48,795 bases of DNA, from assembly GCF_001941965.1 (NCBI RefSeq), contig NZ_MKZO01000040.1:1-48795 (forward strand). The letters run 5' to 3'. The position numbers and the translations under genes were made by a program. Below, one piece after another: positions 8,442 through 15,981 of this stretch. The DNA is from Pseudomonas putida. GTDB taxonomy: Bacteria > Pseudomonadota > Gammaproteobacteria > Pseudomonadales > Pseudomonadaceae. Position 1 is the stretch's first letter. Every line of letters starts with the position of its first letter. The notes beneath the pieces are model-generated. The model was not told the DNA's origin and searched no databases. It saw only the letters and a program-made list of their open reading frames with translations.

Positions 8442-10094
8442 ATGAGCCAGACCCAGCCATTGGATGTCGCCATCATCGGCGGCGGCGTCTCCGGGACCTA
8501 CAGCGCTTGGCGCCTGCAAGAAGCACAAGGCGATCATCAACGCATCCAGTTGTTCGAATACAGCGACCGCATCGGCGGGCGTCTGTTCAGTATCAATCTT
8601 CCCGGTCTGCCCAACGTCGTCGCCGAAGTCGGCGGCATGCGCTGGATGCCGGCCACCGACGACAACACCGGTGGCCACGTGATGGTCGACAAGCTGGTGA
8701 ACGAGCTCGAGCTGCCGACCAAGGACTTCCCCATGGGCAGCAACCTGCCGGAAAACGATCCGGTCGGTGCCAAAAACAACCTGTTCTACCTGCGCGGCGA
8801 GCGTTTCCGCCTGCGCGACTTCACCGAAGCCCCGGAAAAGATCCCCTACAACCTGGCCTGGTCCGAGCGCGGTTTCGGCCCCGAGGACCTGCAGGTCAAG
8901 GTGATGAACAGCATCTACCCGGGCTTCGACCAACTGAGCCTGGCCGAGCAGATGCAGGTCAAGGTGTTCGGCAAGGAAATCTGGCGCTACGGCTTCTGGG
9001 ACCTGCTCTACCGCGTGCTGAGCAACGAGGGCTACCAGTTCATGAAGGACGCCGGCGGCTACGAGGCCAATGTGGCCAACGCCAGCGCCGTGACCCAGCT
9101 GCCCGCCACCGAATACAGCGACACCACCAAGTTCCTCACCCTCAAGACCGGTTTCCAGACCCTGCCGCTGACCCTCGCCCAGCGCTTCCAGGACGTCTCG
9201 GGCGGCCTGGTTCCCGCCGAGCAGCGGGTGCAGATGAACAAGCGCCTGGCCTCCCTGCAATACAGCGATGACACCGAGTACCCGTACCGCCTGCACTTCG
9301 TCCCCACCCAGACCGTGGATGGCAACACCACTGACGTCCCGGGCGCGGACGAGATCATCATCCATGCCCGCCAGGTGATCCTGGCCATGCCGCGGCGCTC
9401 CCTGGAGCTGATCCAGTCGCCACTGTTCGACGATCCGTGGCTGAAAGAGAACATCGGCTCGGTACTGGTGCAGTCGGCGTTCAAGCTGTTCCTCGCCTAC
9501 GAACAACCCTGGTGGCGCGCCCAGGGCCTGGTGGCCGGGCGTTCGGTCACCGACCTGCCGATCCGCCAGTGCTACTACATGGGCACCGAGTGCGAGCAGG
9601 ACGGCGGCGAGAAAACCCTCAACTCGCTGTTGATGGCCTCCTACAACGACATCGGTACCGTGCCGTTCTGGAAAGGCCTGGAAGACGGCGCACCGTTCGA
9701 AGGCTACCAGCCGAAAAGCCTGCAGGGCCGTATCGACAGCAATGAAGTGGTGCCGCGTATGCAGTACCAGATCAGCGAAGAGATGGTGCGCATCGCGCAG
9801 CGCCAGGTCACCTCCCTGCACGACCAGATCGAGCTGCCGGCGCCCTACTCCGCGGTCTATCACGCCTGGGATGCCGATCCGTTCGGCGGCGGCTGGCACG
9901 AGTGGAAAGCCAACTACCGTCTCGACCTGATCATCCAGGGCATGCGGCATCCGGTGCAGGACCAGGACGTCTTCATCGTCGGTGAAGCCTACTCCTACGG
10001 CCAGGGCTGGGTCGAAGGCGCCCTGACCACCGCCGAGTCCACCCTGCAGGACTTCTTCGGCCTGCCGCGTCCCGAGTGGCTGCCGGAGGCGTAA
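8442..10094 (+). CDS. FAD-dependent amino-acid-oxidase-like flavoprotein (flavin amine oxidase family)
   Basis: 550 aa. The Rossmann FAD motif IIGGGVSG is at residues 11-18, the ribose-binding acid E39 is followed by the GGR of YSDRIGGR (40-47), and a C-terminal flavin motif VGEAYSYGQGWVEGAL closes the protein. The GGMRW motif (R67) sits where L-amino-acid oxidases, RebO/VioA and tryptophan 2-monooxygenase keep an Arg for the substrate carboxylate, so an alpha-amino acid is a more likely substrate than an amine. An AGGGA lies 9 nt upstream of the chosen ATG; a longer frame starts at 8403. No signal peptide is seen. The two downstream genes are coupled to it, and the keto-acid decarboxylase suggests the oxidase delivers an aromatic or branched 2-keto acid (inference). 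The exact substrate cannot be read. Confidence 0.78.
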   Translation: MSQTQPLDVAIIGGGVSGTYSAWRLQEAQGDHQRIQLFEYSDRIGGRLFSINLPGLPNVVAEVGGMRWMPATDDNTGGHVMVDKLVNELELPTKDFPMGSNLPENDPVGAKNNLFYLRGERFRLRDFTEAPEKIPYNLAWSERGFGPEDLQVKVMNSIYPGFDQLSLAEQMQVKVFGKEIWRYGFWDLLYRVLSNEGYQFMKDAGGYEANVANASAVTQLPATEYSDTTKFLTLKTGFQTLPLTLAQRFQDVSGGLVPAEQRVQMNKRLASLQYSDDTEYPYRLHFVPTQTVDGNTTDVPGADEIIIHARQVILAMPRRSLELIQSPLFDDPWLKENIGSVLVQSAFKLFLAYEQPWWRAQGLVAGRSVTDLPIRQCYYMGTECEQDGGEKTLNSLLMASYNDIGTVPFWKGLEDGAPFEGYQPKSLQGRIDSNEVVPRMQYQISEEMVRIAQRQVTSLHDQIELPAPYSAVYHAWDADPFGGGWHEWKANYRLDLIIQGMRHPVQDQDVFIVGEAYSYGQGWVEGALTTAESTLQDFFGLPRPEWLPEA

Positions 10095-10097
10095 CAG

Positions 10098-10214
10098 TTG
10101 CTGCCGACCCCGGCGCCGGTCGATATCGAGAACCCGCCATCCCTGACCTGCACCGACTGCAAGAAGACACTCGCCGAAGTCACTGACTTCGCCTACACGG
10201 GGATCAAGGCATGA
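10098..10214 (+). CDS. Small 38-aa CxxC protein, translationally coupled to the decarboxylase
   Basis: A TTG start lies 8 nt after a perfect GGAGG (10085-10089) that is itself inside the end of the oxidase gene. The frame starts 4 nt after the oxidase stop and ends in TGA overlapping the decarboxylase ATG (ATGA). About 84% of third codon positions are G or C, as in the neighbouring genes. The peptide is proline-rich at the N-terminus and carries a CTDCKK motif (Cys18, Cys21), then an amphipathic stretch ending AYTGIKA. No function is known to me. A metal- or redox-active CxxC peptide acting with one of the flanking enzymes is the simplest idea (inference). It is too short for usual gene callers. 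Confidence 0.72.
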   Translation: MLPTPAPVDIENPPSLTCTDCKKTLAEVTDFAYTGIKA

Positions 10215-11893
10215 GTACCGCACCTTTCACCGTTGCCGACTACCTGCTGACCCGCCTCAAGGAACTGGGCCTGACCAAGGTGTTCCAGGTCCCGGGGGAC
10301 TATGTCTCCAACTTCATGAACGCCCTAGAGGCCTTCGACGGCATCGACGCCGTGGGCGAGGTCTATGAAATGGGCGCCGCCTACGCCGCCGACGGCTATG
10401 CCCGGGTGCATGGCCTCGGCGCCGTGTCGCTGCAATACGGCGTGGGCACCTTCAGCGCGGTCAATGCCATTGCCGGCTCGTTCGTCGAACGCGCCCCGGT
10501 GGTGGTGATCTCGGCCAGCCCGTCCACGGAAAACCGCGAGCTGGCGCGCCAGCAGCATGTGCTGTTCCACCATTCCACCGGCAACTTCGAGGCCGACCGC
10601 AATGTGCTGGAGCAGGTCACGGTGGCCTGCGAGATCATCTCCGACGCCCGCCAGGCACCGTGGCAGATCGACAGCGCGCTGATCGCCGCCATCACCCATC
10701 GCCAGCCGGTGTACCTGGAGGCCTGGAAGGATGTCTGGGGCCTGCCCTGCTCGCTCCCGCAAGGCACCCTGAAGCCGGCGCCGCAGCCGTCCAACCCGGA
10801 TGCCCTCAAGCTGCTGGTGGACAACAGCGTCCAGCGCCTGGCCGAAGCGAAGAAACCGCTGGTGCTGCTGGGCGTGGAAGTCATGCGCTACGGCTTGCAG
10901 GACGCGGTGCAGCGCCTGATCGACGGCTGCCAACTGCCGTTCAGCACCACCCTCGACGCCAAGACCGTGCTCGACGAAAGCCAGAAGCCCTTCATCGGCA
11001 CCTACGCGGGCCCGGCCTCGCGCCTGGAGACTTCGCCGCAGGTGCTGGAGGCCGACTGCATCCTGGCCATCGGGGTGATCTTCACCGACGACTACCTCGA
11101 CCTGCTCAAGGACCGCTTCGACCAGATTATCCAGGTCAACTGCGACCTGGCCCGCACCGGGGCCGAGTACTACCCCAACGTGCGCCTGCCGGACTACGTC
11201 GACAGCCTGCTCAAGGCCTTCGACCTGGACAAGCGCTTCCCGCGCAGCGACGTGTACCTGCCCCGGCACCCGGCCCTGCTCGGCGCCTGCGCCCCGAGCG
11301 ACGCCCTCGGCTACGAAAACTTCTTCGCCAGCCTGGTGGACTTCGCCAAGGAGCATCGCCTGTGGCAAACCAGCACCCTGATCCTCGGCGAAAGCTCGTC
11401 GCTGTACGTGGCCAGCAACATCCAGGACATGCCGCGCAACAGCTTCCTCTCCGACGCCATCTGGGGCTCCCTCGGTCATGAAACCGGCTGCGCCCTTGGT
11501 GTTGCCCTGGGCAGCGGGCAACGGCCGATCGTGGTCGCCGGCGATGGCGGCTTCATGATGGTCAGCCAGTCCCTGGCGGCGCTGACGCGCAACAAGGTCA
11601 ACGCCATCGTCTTCGTCATGAGCAACCAGGTGTATGCCATCGAGCAGGCGTTCGTCGATATCGACGCCTTCAATCCGGACGGCGAGTTCGCACCGTTCGA
11701 TACCCTGCCGAGCCTGGATTACCCGGCCCTGGCCAAGGGTTATGGCGCGCTTGGCTACCAGGTGAATACGGTCAGCGAGCTGCAGGCGTTGCTGCCAACA
11801 CTGCTGGAGATCAGCGACCGGCCGGTACTGGTGGAGGTGAAGATCCCGGAGAAGGACCTGGCGGTTCAGATTGAGCGGTTGGCCAGCAACTGA
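10211..11893 (+). CDS. Thiamine-diphosphate 2-keto acid decarboxylase (indolepyruvate/phenylpyruvate decarboxylase family)
   Basis: 560 aa, the usual length for the PDC/IPDC family. The N-terminal PYR domain carries the cofactor-activating Glu (E53 in VYEMGAAYAADGYAR). A His pair at 120-121 (LFHHSTGNF) matches the catalytic HH of pyruvate and indolepyruvate decarboxylases, which separates it from acetolactate synthases. The PP domain has GDGGF followed about 25 residues later by the metal-binding Asn of MSNQVYAIE. It should turn a bulky 2-keto acid into the aldehyde and CO2. Its ATG overlaps the stop of the 38-aa gene. Paired with an amino-acid oxidase it suggests an Ehrlich-type route to aryl or indole acetaldehyde (inference). 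The substrate among phenylpyruvate, 4-hydroxyphenylpyruvate and indolepyruvate is undetermined. Confidence 0.85.
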   Translation: MSTAPFTVADYLLTRLKELGLTKVFQVPGDYVSNFMNALEAFDGIDAVGEVYEMGAAYAADGYARVHGLGAVSLQYGVGTFSAVNAIAGSFVERAPVVVISASPSTENRELARQQHVLFHHSTGNFEADRNVLEQVTVACEIISDARQAPWQIDSALIAAITHRQPVYLEAWKDVWGLPCSLPQGTLKPAPQPSNPDALKLLVDNSVQRLAEAKKPLVLLGVEVMRYGLQDAVQRLIDGCQLPFSTTLDAKTVLDESQKPFIGTYAGPASRLETSPQVLEADCILAIGVIFTDDYLDLLKDRFDQIIQVNCDLARTGAEYYPNVRLPDYVDSLLKAFDLDKRFPRSDVYLPRHPALLGACAPSDALGYENFFASLVDFAKEHRLWQTSTLILGESSSLYVASNIQDMPRNSFLSDAIWGSLGHETGCALGVALGSGQRPIVVAGDGGFMMVSQSLAALTRNKVNAIVFVMSNQVYAIEQAFVDIDAFNPDGEFAPFDTLPSLDYPALAKGYGALGYQVNTVSELQALLPTLLEISDRPVLVEVKIPEKDLAVQIERLASN

Positions 11894-12011
11894 CGGGAAA
11901 AGACCAGCGTGCGCATGGCGGTAGCCTGCGTACTGCTGGGCACGGCGGCGACGGTGAGAAGGCCTGTCAGTAGATCGCATCAGGGCTGATAGGTGCTTGT
12001 CATGACTTCTC

Positions 12012-12286
12012 CAGCGCCCTTGAGATCGAGCGCCGCCCGCGCGGCGCATCGCTGGCAAGCCAGCTCCCACATTTGTTGCAACGTACCTATGCCTGTCAGG
12101 CCATGGTTGACCGCCTTGTTTGTACGACGCGGTATCGCGCCGAGCCGAAAAGCCTCCTCGCGATAGTTCGCCGAACATCCAAGGCTGGCAACGGAGATCT
12201 CACAGGCCATGGCACGTTGCAACAAATGTGGGAGCTGGCTTGCCAGCGATGCGCCGCGCGGGCGGCGCTCGATCTTGAGAGCGCTG
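12012..12286. repeat. Long imperfect palindrome with REP-containing outer arms
   Basis: The outer arms 12023-12084 and 12214-12275 are perfect inverted copies of 62 bp that include a REP core. The 129 bp between them is also inversely symmetric without gaps about a centre near 12149: I count about 40 identities in 64 aligned positions. Weaker symmetry runs 10-20 bp beyond both ends. Because of this, both strands show similar-looking short reading frames, which are a by-product of the symmetry. It lies in the 590-bp gap between the decarboxylase and topB. Other REPINs here have about 15-35 nt between arms and no such interior. Confidence 0.85.
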
Positions 12287-12396
12287 AAGATCTATCGGCA
12301 TGCGCCTAGTGGCCATAACTCGGTCTTCTGACAGGCACATCGCAGCCACTCGTGTGCAGAACCCACACTCCAAGATCACGCGCCCAGCACACAAGA

Positions 12397-12412
12397 CTGT
12401 ACATCCATACAG
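12397..12412. promoter_or_regulatory. LexA-type SOS box upstream of topB
   Basis: CTGT, 8 nt, ACAG, with the interior A/T-leaning as ACATCCAT. This matches the gammaproteobacterial LexA consensus CTGT-N8-ACAG in all fixed positions. It lies 71 nt before the topB ATG in otherwise non-coding sequence, so it could overlap the topB promoter. The match is by eye only. Confidence 0.5.
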
Positions 12413-12483
12413 ATAAACCTTGCCACCGCGCCTCCCTCGAAGCATCCTAGGGAACCTCGTTCCCCTGGATGCCTCTCTTCCCC

Positions 12484-14439
12484 ATGCGCCTGTTCCTCTG
12501 CGAAAAGCCCTCCCAGGCCAAGGATATCGCCAAGGTCCTCGGGGCCAGCCGGCGTGGCGATGGCTGCTGGGTGGGCACTGGGGTGACGGTGACCTGGTGC
12601 ATCGGCCACCTGCTGGAAACCGCGCCGCCCGACGCCTACGACGCGCGCTACAAGCGCTGGGTGCTGGCCGACCTGCCGATCGTGCCGGAGCAGTGGAAGA
12701 TGCAGGTCAAGCCCAAGACCGCCAGCCAGTACAAGGCCGTCAAGCGCCTGCTGGGCGAAGCCGCCGAGCTGGTGATCGCCACCGACGCCGACCGCGAGGG
12801 CGAGATGATCGCCCGCGAGCTGGTGGAACATTGCCGTTACCGCGGGCCGATCCAGCGCCTGTGGCTGTCGGCGCTGGACGATGCCTCGATCCGCAAGGCC
12901 CTGGCCGCGCTCAAGCCCGGTGCCGAAACCTTCAGCCTGTACCATTCGGCCCTCGGCCGCTCCCGCGCCGACTGGCTGATCGGCATGAACATGAGCCGCC
13001 TGTTCACCCTGCTCGGCCGCCAGTCCGGCTACCAGGGCGTGCTGCCGGTGGGCCGGGTGCAGACCCCGACCCTGCGCCTGGTGGTGGACCGCGACCGCAG
13101 CATCGCCGATTTCGTGCCGGTGCCGTTCTGGGCCATCGATGTGCAGCTGGACAGCGAGGGCAGCGTCTTCACCGCGCAATGGCGGGCGCCGGACGACGTC
13201 TGCGATGACCAGGGTCGCTGCCTGAAGCAGGAACTGGCACAACAGGCGGCTGCGGCGATGCAGGCGGCGGGCACGGCGCAGGTGGTCGAGGTGAAGACCG
13301 AGCGAGTCCGCGAGGCCGCGCCCCTGCCCTTCGACCTCGGCACCCTGCAGGAAGTCTGCTCGAAGAAGTTCGGCCTCGGCGCCCAGGAAACCCTGGATAT
13401 CGCCCAGTCGCTGTACGAAACCCACAAGGTCATCACCTACCCGCGCAGCGATTGCGGCTACCTGCCACTGAGCCAGCACAGCGAGGCGCCGGCGATTCTC
13501 GCGGCGCTCGGTCGGGCCGATCCATCACTGGCGCCACTGCAGCCGCACCTGCAGGCACAGCGCCGTTCGCGGGCCTGGAACGATGCAAAGGTCAGCGCCC
13601 ACCACGGCATCATCCCGACCGCAGCGGCGGTCGATCCGAACCGGCTGCCGGGCAAGGCCAAGGCGGTCTACACCCTGATCCGCGCACGCTACCTGGCGCA
13701 GTTCCTGCCCAACCACGAATACGACCGCACCCAGGCGGATTTCGATTGTGCCGGGCAGGCGTTGCGCGCCGTGGGCAAGCAGATCGTCGAACCGGGCTGG
13801 CGCCGCGCGCTGCCGGAAGCGCTGACGCCGCCGAAAGGTCGCGAAGCGCCGGCAGCACAGGTGCTGCCAGCGTTGAGCAAGGGGCAGTGGTGCGCGGTGC
13901 GCGACCTGGCGTTGAAGGACCTCTGGACCCAGCCGCCCAAGCCGTTCACCGAAGGCGACCTGATCAAGGCGATGAAGAACGTCGCCAAGCTGGTGGAGGA
14001 TCCGCGCCTCAAGCAGAAGCTCAAGGAAACCACCGGGATCGGCACCGAGGCGACCCGCGCCGGGATCATCCAGGGCCTGCTGGACCGGGGTTACCTGGTA
14101 AAGAATGGCAAGGCCCTGAATGCCACGCCGGCGGCCTTCAGCCTGATCGATGCGGTGCCACGGGCGATTGCCGACCCGGGGACCACGGCGATCTGGGAGC
14201 AGGCGCTGGACATGGTGCAAAGCGGGGAAATGAGCCTGGAGACCTTTGTCGAGAAACAATCGGCATGGATGAGCAAGCAGGTGGAACGCTGTGCCGGGAT
14301 GCAACTGAGGATTTCCGGGCCGGCGACACCGGCGGGCCGGGGTGGGTCGCCGTGGAAGAAGAAGCGCAAGGCGGGGACTGCGGCCAAGGATGGGGTGAAG
14401 CGGGTGCGCAAGCCGAGGGTGAAGAAGGCCGGGAATTGA
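12484..14439 (+). CDS. topB: DNA topoisomerase III
   Basis: 651 aa type IA topoisomerase that decatenates and relaxes DNA through a 5'-phosphotyrosine. The Toprim domain is at the N-terminus (EKPSQAKDIA, then the acidic triad motif DADREGE). The active-site tyrosine is Y319 in ITYPRSDCGYLP, as in E. coli TopB. The C-terminus is a basic Lys/Arg tail (KKKRKAG, KRVRKPRVKK) and has no Cys4 zinc fingers, as expected for TopB. The start at 12484 (MRLFLCEKPSQ) fits the family; an in-frame ATG at 12469 would add five residues. A LexA-type box lies 71 nt upstream. Confidence 0.93.
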   Translation: MRLFLCEKPSQAKDIAKVLGASRRGDGCWVGTGVTVTWCIGHLLETAPPDAYDARYKRWVLADLPIVPEQWKMQVKPKTASQYKAVKRLLGEAAELVIATDADREGEMIARELVEHCRYRGPIQRLWLSALDDASIRKALAALKPGAETFSLYHSALGRSRADWLIGMNMSRLFTLLGRQSGYQGVLPVGRVQTPTLRLVVDRDRSIADFVPVPFWAIDVQLDSEGSVFTAQWRAPDDVCDDQGRCLKQELAQQAAAAMQAAGTAQVVEVKTERVREAAPLPFDLGTLQEVCSKKFGLGAQETLDIAQSLYETHKVITYPRSDCGYLPLSQHSEAPAILAALGRADPSLAPLQPHLQAQRRSRAWNDAKVSAHHGIIPTAAAVDPNRLPGKAKAVYTLIRARYLAQFLPNHEYDRTQADFDCAGQALRAVGKQIVEPGWRRALPEALTPPKGREAPAAQVLPALSKGQWCAVRDLALKDLWTQPPKPFTEGDLIKAMKNVAKLVEDPRLKQKLKETTGIGTEATRAGIIQGLLDRGYLVKNGKALNATPAAFSLIDAVPRAIADPGTTAIWEQALDMVQSGEMSLETFVEKQSAWMSKQVERCAGMQLRISGPATPAGRGGSPWKKKRKAGTAAKDGVKRVRKPRVKKAGN

Positions 14440-14452
14440 TGGTGCTGCATCT

Positions 14453-14546
14453 GGCCTCATCGCTGGCAAGCCAGCTCCCACAGAGGTCGCAGTGATCTCA
14501 AGATATGCACTCAACCTGTGGGAGCTGGCTTGCCAGCGATAGGGCC
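14453..14546. repeat. REPIN
   Basis: Inverted pair of the main REP family between topB (+) and the methyltransferase gene (-), that is, between convergent 3' ends. Confidence 0.9.
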
Positions 14547-14572
14547 ATCAGCAACACCATCAAGCCAAAGCC

Positions 14573-15394
14573 CTACTCCTTGACCGCCTGCAAGGTGTAG
14601 CTCAACGGCAACCGCCAGGGCTGGTTATCCAGCTGCCATTCGCCATTCTCCCGCCGGCTCATCTGCCCCGGCAGCGCTTCCCAGGGGATGCTGTCATGCT
14701 CCACCAGCCCGGTGAGCCGCATGCCCTGGCTGATCAGGGCACTCACCACCTCGCCCAGCCCATGGTTCCATTCATGGGTTTCGGTATTGACCAGGCTGGC
14801 CTCGGTGCTGACATAGGTCTGGTCACTGATCCACACCGTCGGTTCGGGCCGTTCGAAGTACGGGTACTCCACCACCAGCCGGTCCTGATGATCCTCGTTC
14901 AGCGCCAGCAGCATCGGATGGCCTTCGCGCAGGAACAGGCGCCCGCCCGGCTTGAGCAAGGTCGCCACGGTGCCGGCCCAGCGCTGGATATCCGGCAGCC
15001 AGCAGAGGGCGCCGACCCCGGTGTAGAGCAGGTCGAACGACGCCGCCGGCAAGGTCGAGCAGGCCGCATAGACATCGGCCTCGACATACTCGATCGGCGT
15101 CTCGCAGCGCTCGGCCAGGGCCCGGGCCTGCTCCAGCGAGCGCCCGGAAAAATCCAGCCCGGTCATCTGCGCGCCCAGGCGGGCCAAGGACAACGTGTCG
15201 GTACCGATATGGCATTGCAGGTGCAGGCCGCGCAGGCCGTCGATCTCCCCCAGCAACGGCAGGTCGAAGCGCACCACTTCGGAGAGGTGCGCAGGATCGG
15301 CGACGAACGCCGCCACTTCATAATCGCCAGACGCCGCATGCAACGGCGCGCGCTCATCCCAGCTGGCTTTGTTGAGGGCAAGTGAATCGGCCAT
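14573..15394 (-). CDS. Class I SAM-dependent methyltransferase
   Basis: 273 aa from the ATG at 15394, which has AGGAG 8 nt upstream. The N-terminus resembles UbiE/SmtA-like proteins (NKASWDERAPLHAASGDY). The SAM-binding motif region is LHLQCHIGTDTLSLARLG, where CHIG replaces the more common GxGxG and fits a known subset (LQCxxGxDT). It is followed by GLDFSGRSLEQAR (motif post I) and LLYTGVGALCWLPD. The acceptor substrate is unknown. It stands alone, divergent from a VOC gene 116 bp away. Confidence 0.82.
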   Translation of the reverse strand: MADSLALNKASWDERAPLHAASGDYEVAAFVADPAHLSEVVRFDLPLLGEIDGLRGLHLQCHIGTDTLSLARLGAQMTGLDFSGRSLEQARALAERCETPIEYVEADVYAACSTLPAASFDLLYTGVGALCWLPDIQRWAGTVATLLKPGGRLFLREGHPMLLALNEDHQDRLVVEYPYFERPEPTVWISDQTYVSTEASLVNTETHEWNHGLGEVVSALISQGMRLTGLVEHDSIPWEALPGQMSRRENGEWQLDNQPWRLPLSYTLQAVKE

Positions 15395-15510
15395 GGTCAG
15401 CTCCTTTGGTCCCGGTCCGTGCCCCACGATAGAGCGCTCGCTCAACAGTGGCAATGTGCTGGTTGCCGCAGTGCGGTATAACGGCGGATCACTCATCAAG
15501 GAAGACAAGC

Positions 15511-15900
15511 ATGAAACTGGGTTACACCATTGCCTATGTCGCGGATGTCGCGGCGTCGTTGAGCTTTTTCGAGGCCGCTTTCGGTCTGCAGCGGCGGTTC
15601 CTCCATGAGTCGGGAGACTATGGCGAGCTGGAAACCGGGGCCACGACCCTGGCGTTCGCTTCCCTGGAGCTGGGGGAGATGAATTTCGCGGGCGGCGTGC
15701 TGGCGGCTAGCGAGAGCGACAGGCCGCTGGGAATGGAGATCGGCCTGGTGACCGAGGATGTGCCGGCCGCCCATGCCCGGGCGTTGGCCGCAGGGGCGGT
15801 GGAGTTGAAGGCGCCGCAGGTGAAGCCCTGGGGACAGACGGTGTCGTGGGTCAGGTGTCCGGCGGGAATTCTGGTCGAGCTGTGTACGACCGTGGGTTGA
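15511..15900 (+). CDS. VOC family (glyoxalase/bleomycin-resistance fold) protein
   Basis: 129 aa, starting MKLGYTIAYVADVAASLSFFEAAFGL, the usual opening of a single-domain vicinal-oxygen-chelate protein, with the second betaalphabetabetabeta unit from about residue 72 (GLVTEDVPAAHARALAAGA) to the end. AAGGAAG lies about 7 nt upstream. Members include antibiotic-binding proteins, lyases and isomerases. No substrate can be assigned. It is divergent from the methyltransferase gene, and the two may share a promoter region. Confidence 0.82.
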   Translation: MKLGYTIAYVADVAASLSFFEAAFGLQRRFLHESGDYGELETGATTLAFASLELGEMNFAGGVLAASESDRPLGMEIGLVTEDVPAAHARALAAGAVELKAPQVKPWGQTVSWVRCPAGILVELCTTVG

Positions 15901-15910
15901 TGTATTGGTC

Positions 15911-15975
15911 TTGAGGGCCTCATCGCTGGCAAGCCAGCTCCCACGGGGCTGCGGCGCCTGCGATAAGGCCCTCAA
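15911..15975. repeat. Decayed REPIN between two convergent genes
   Basis: The left REP is intact (ATCGCTGGCAAGCCAGCTCC). The right one is reduced to GCGATAAGGCCCTCAA. The outer arms TTGAGGGCC and GGCCCTCAA still pair. It fills the gap between the VOC gene and the TonB receptor gene and could act as a bidirectional hairpin. Confidence 0.75.
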
Positions 15976-15981
15976 AGACTT

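Noticed and set aside
8442..10094. Calling the oxidase a tryptophan 2-monooxygenase (IaaM) or lysine oxidase
   Set aside because: Only the general GxMR motif is shared; the following gene is a keto-acid decarboxylase, not an amidase, and the N-terminus differs from the lysine enzyme.
6906..10223. 1105-codon open frame on the minus strand
   Set aside because: It is antisense to metY and the oxidase gene, low in normal protein pattern and explained by high-GC codon bias.
12073..12309. Two similar short reading frames on opposite strands (12073-12309 + and 11980-12225 -)
   Set aside because: Their similarity is a direct result of the palindrome; they run through REP sequence and have no ribosome binding site.
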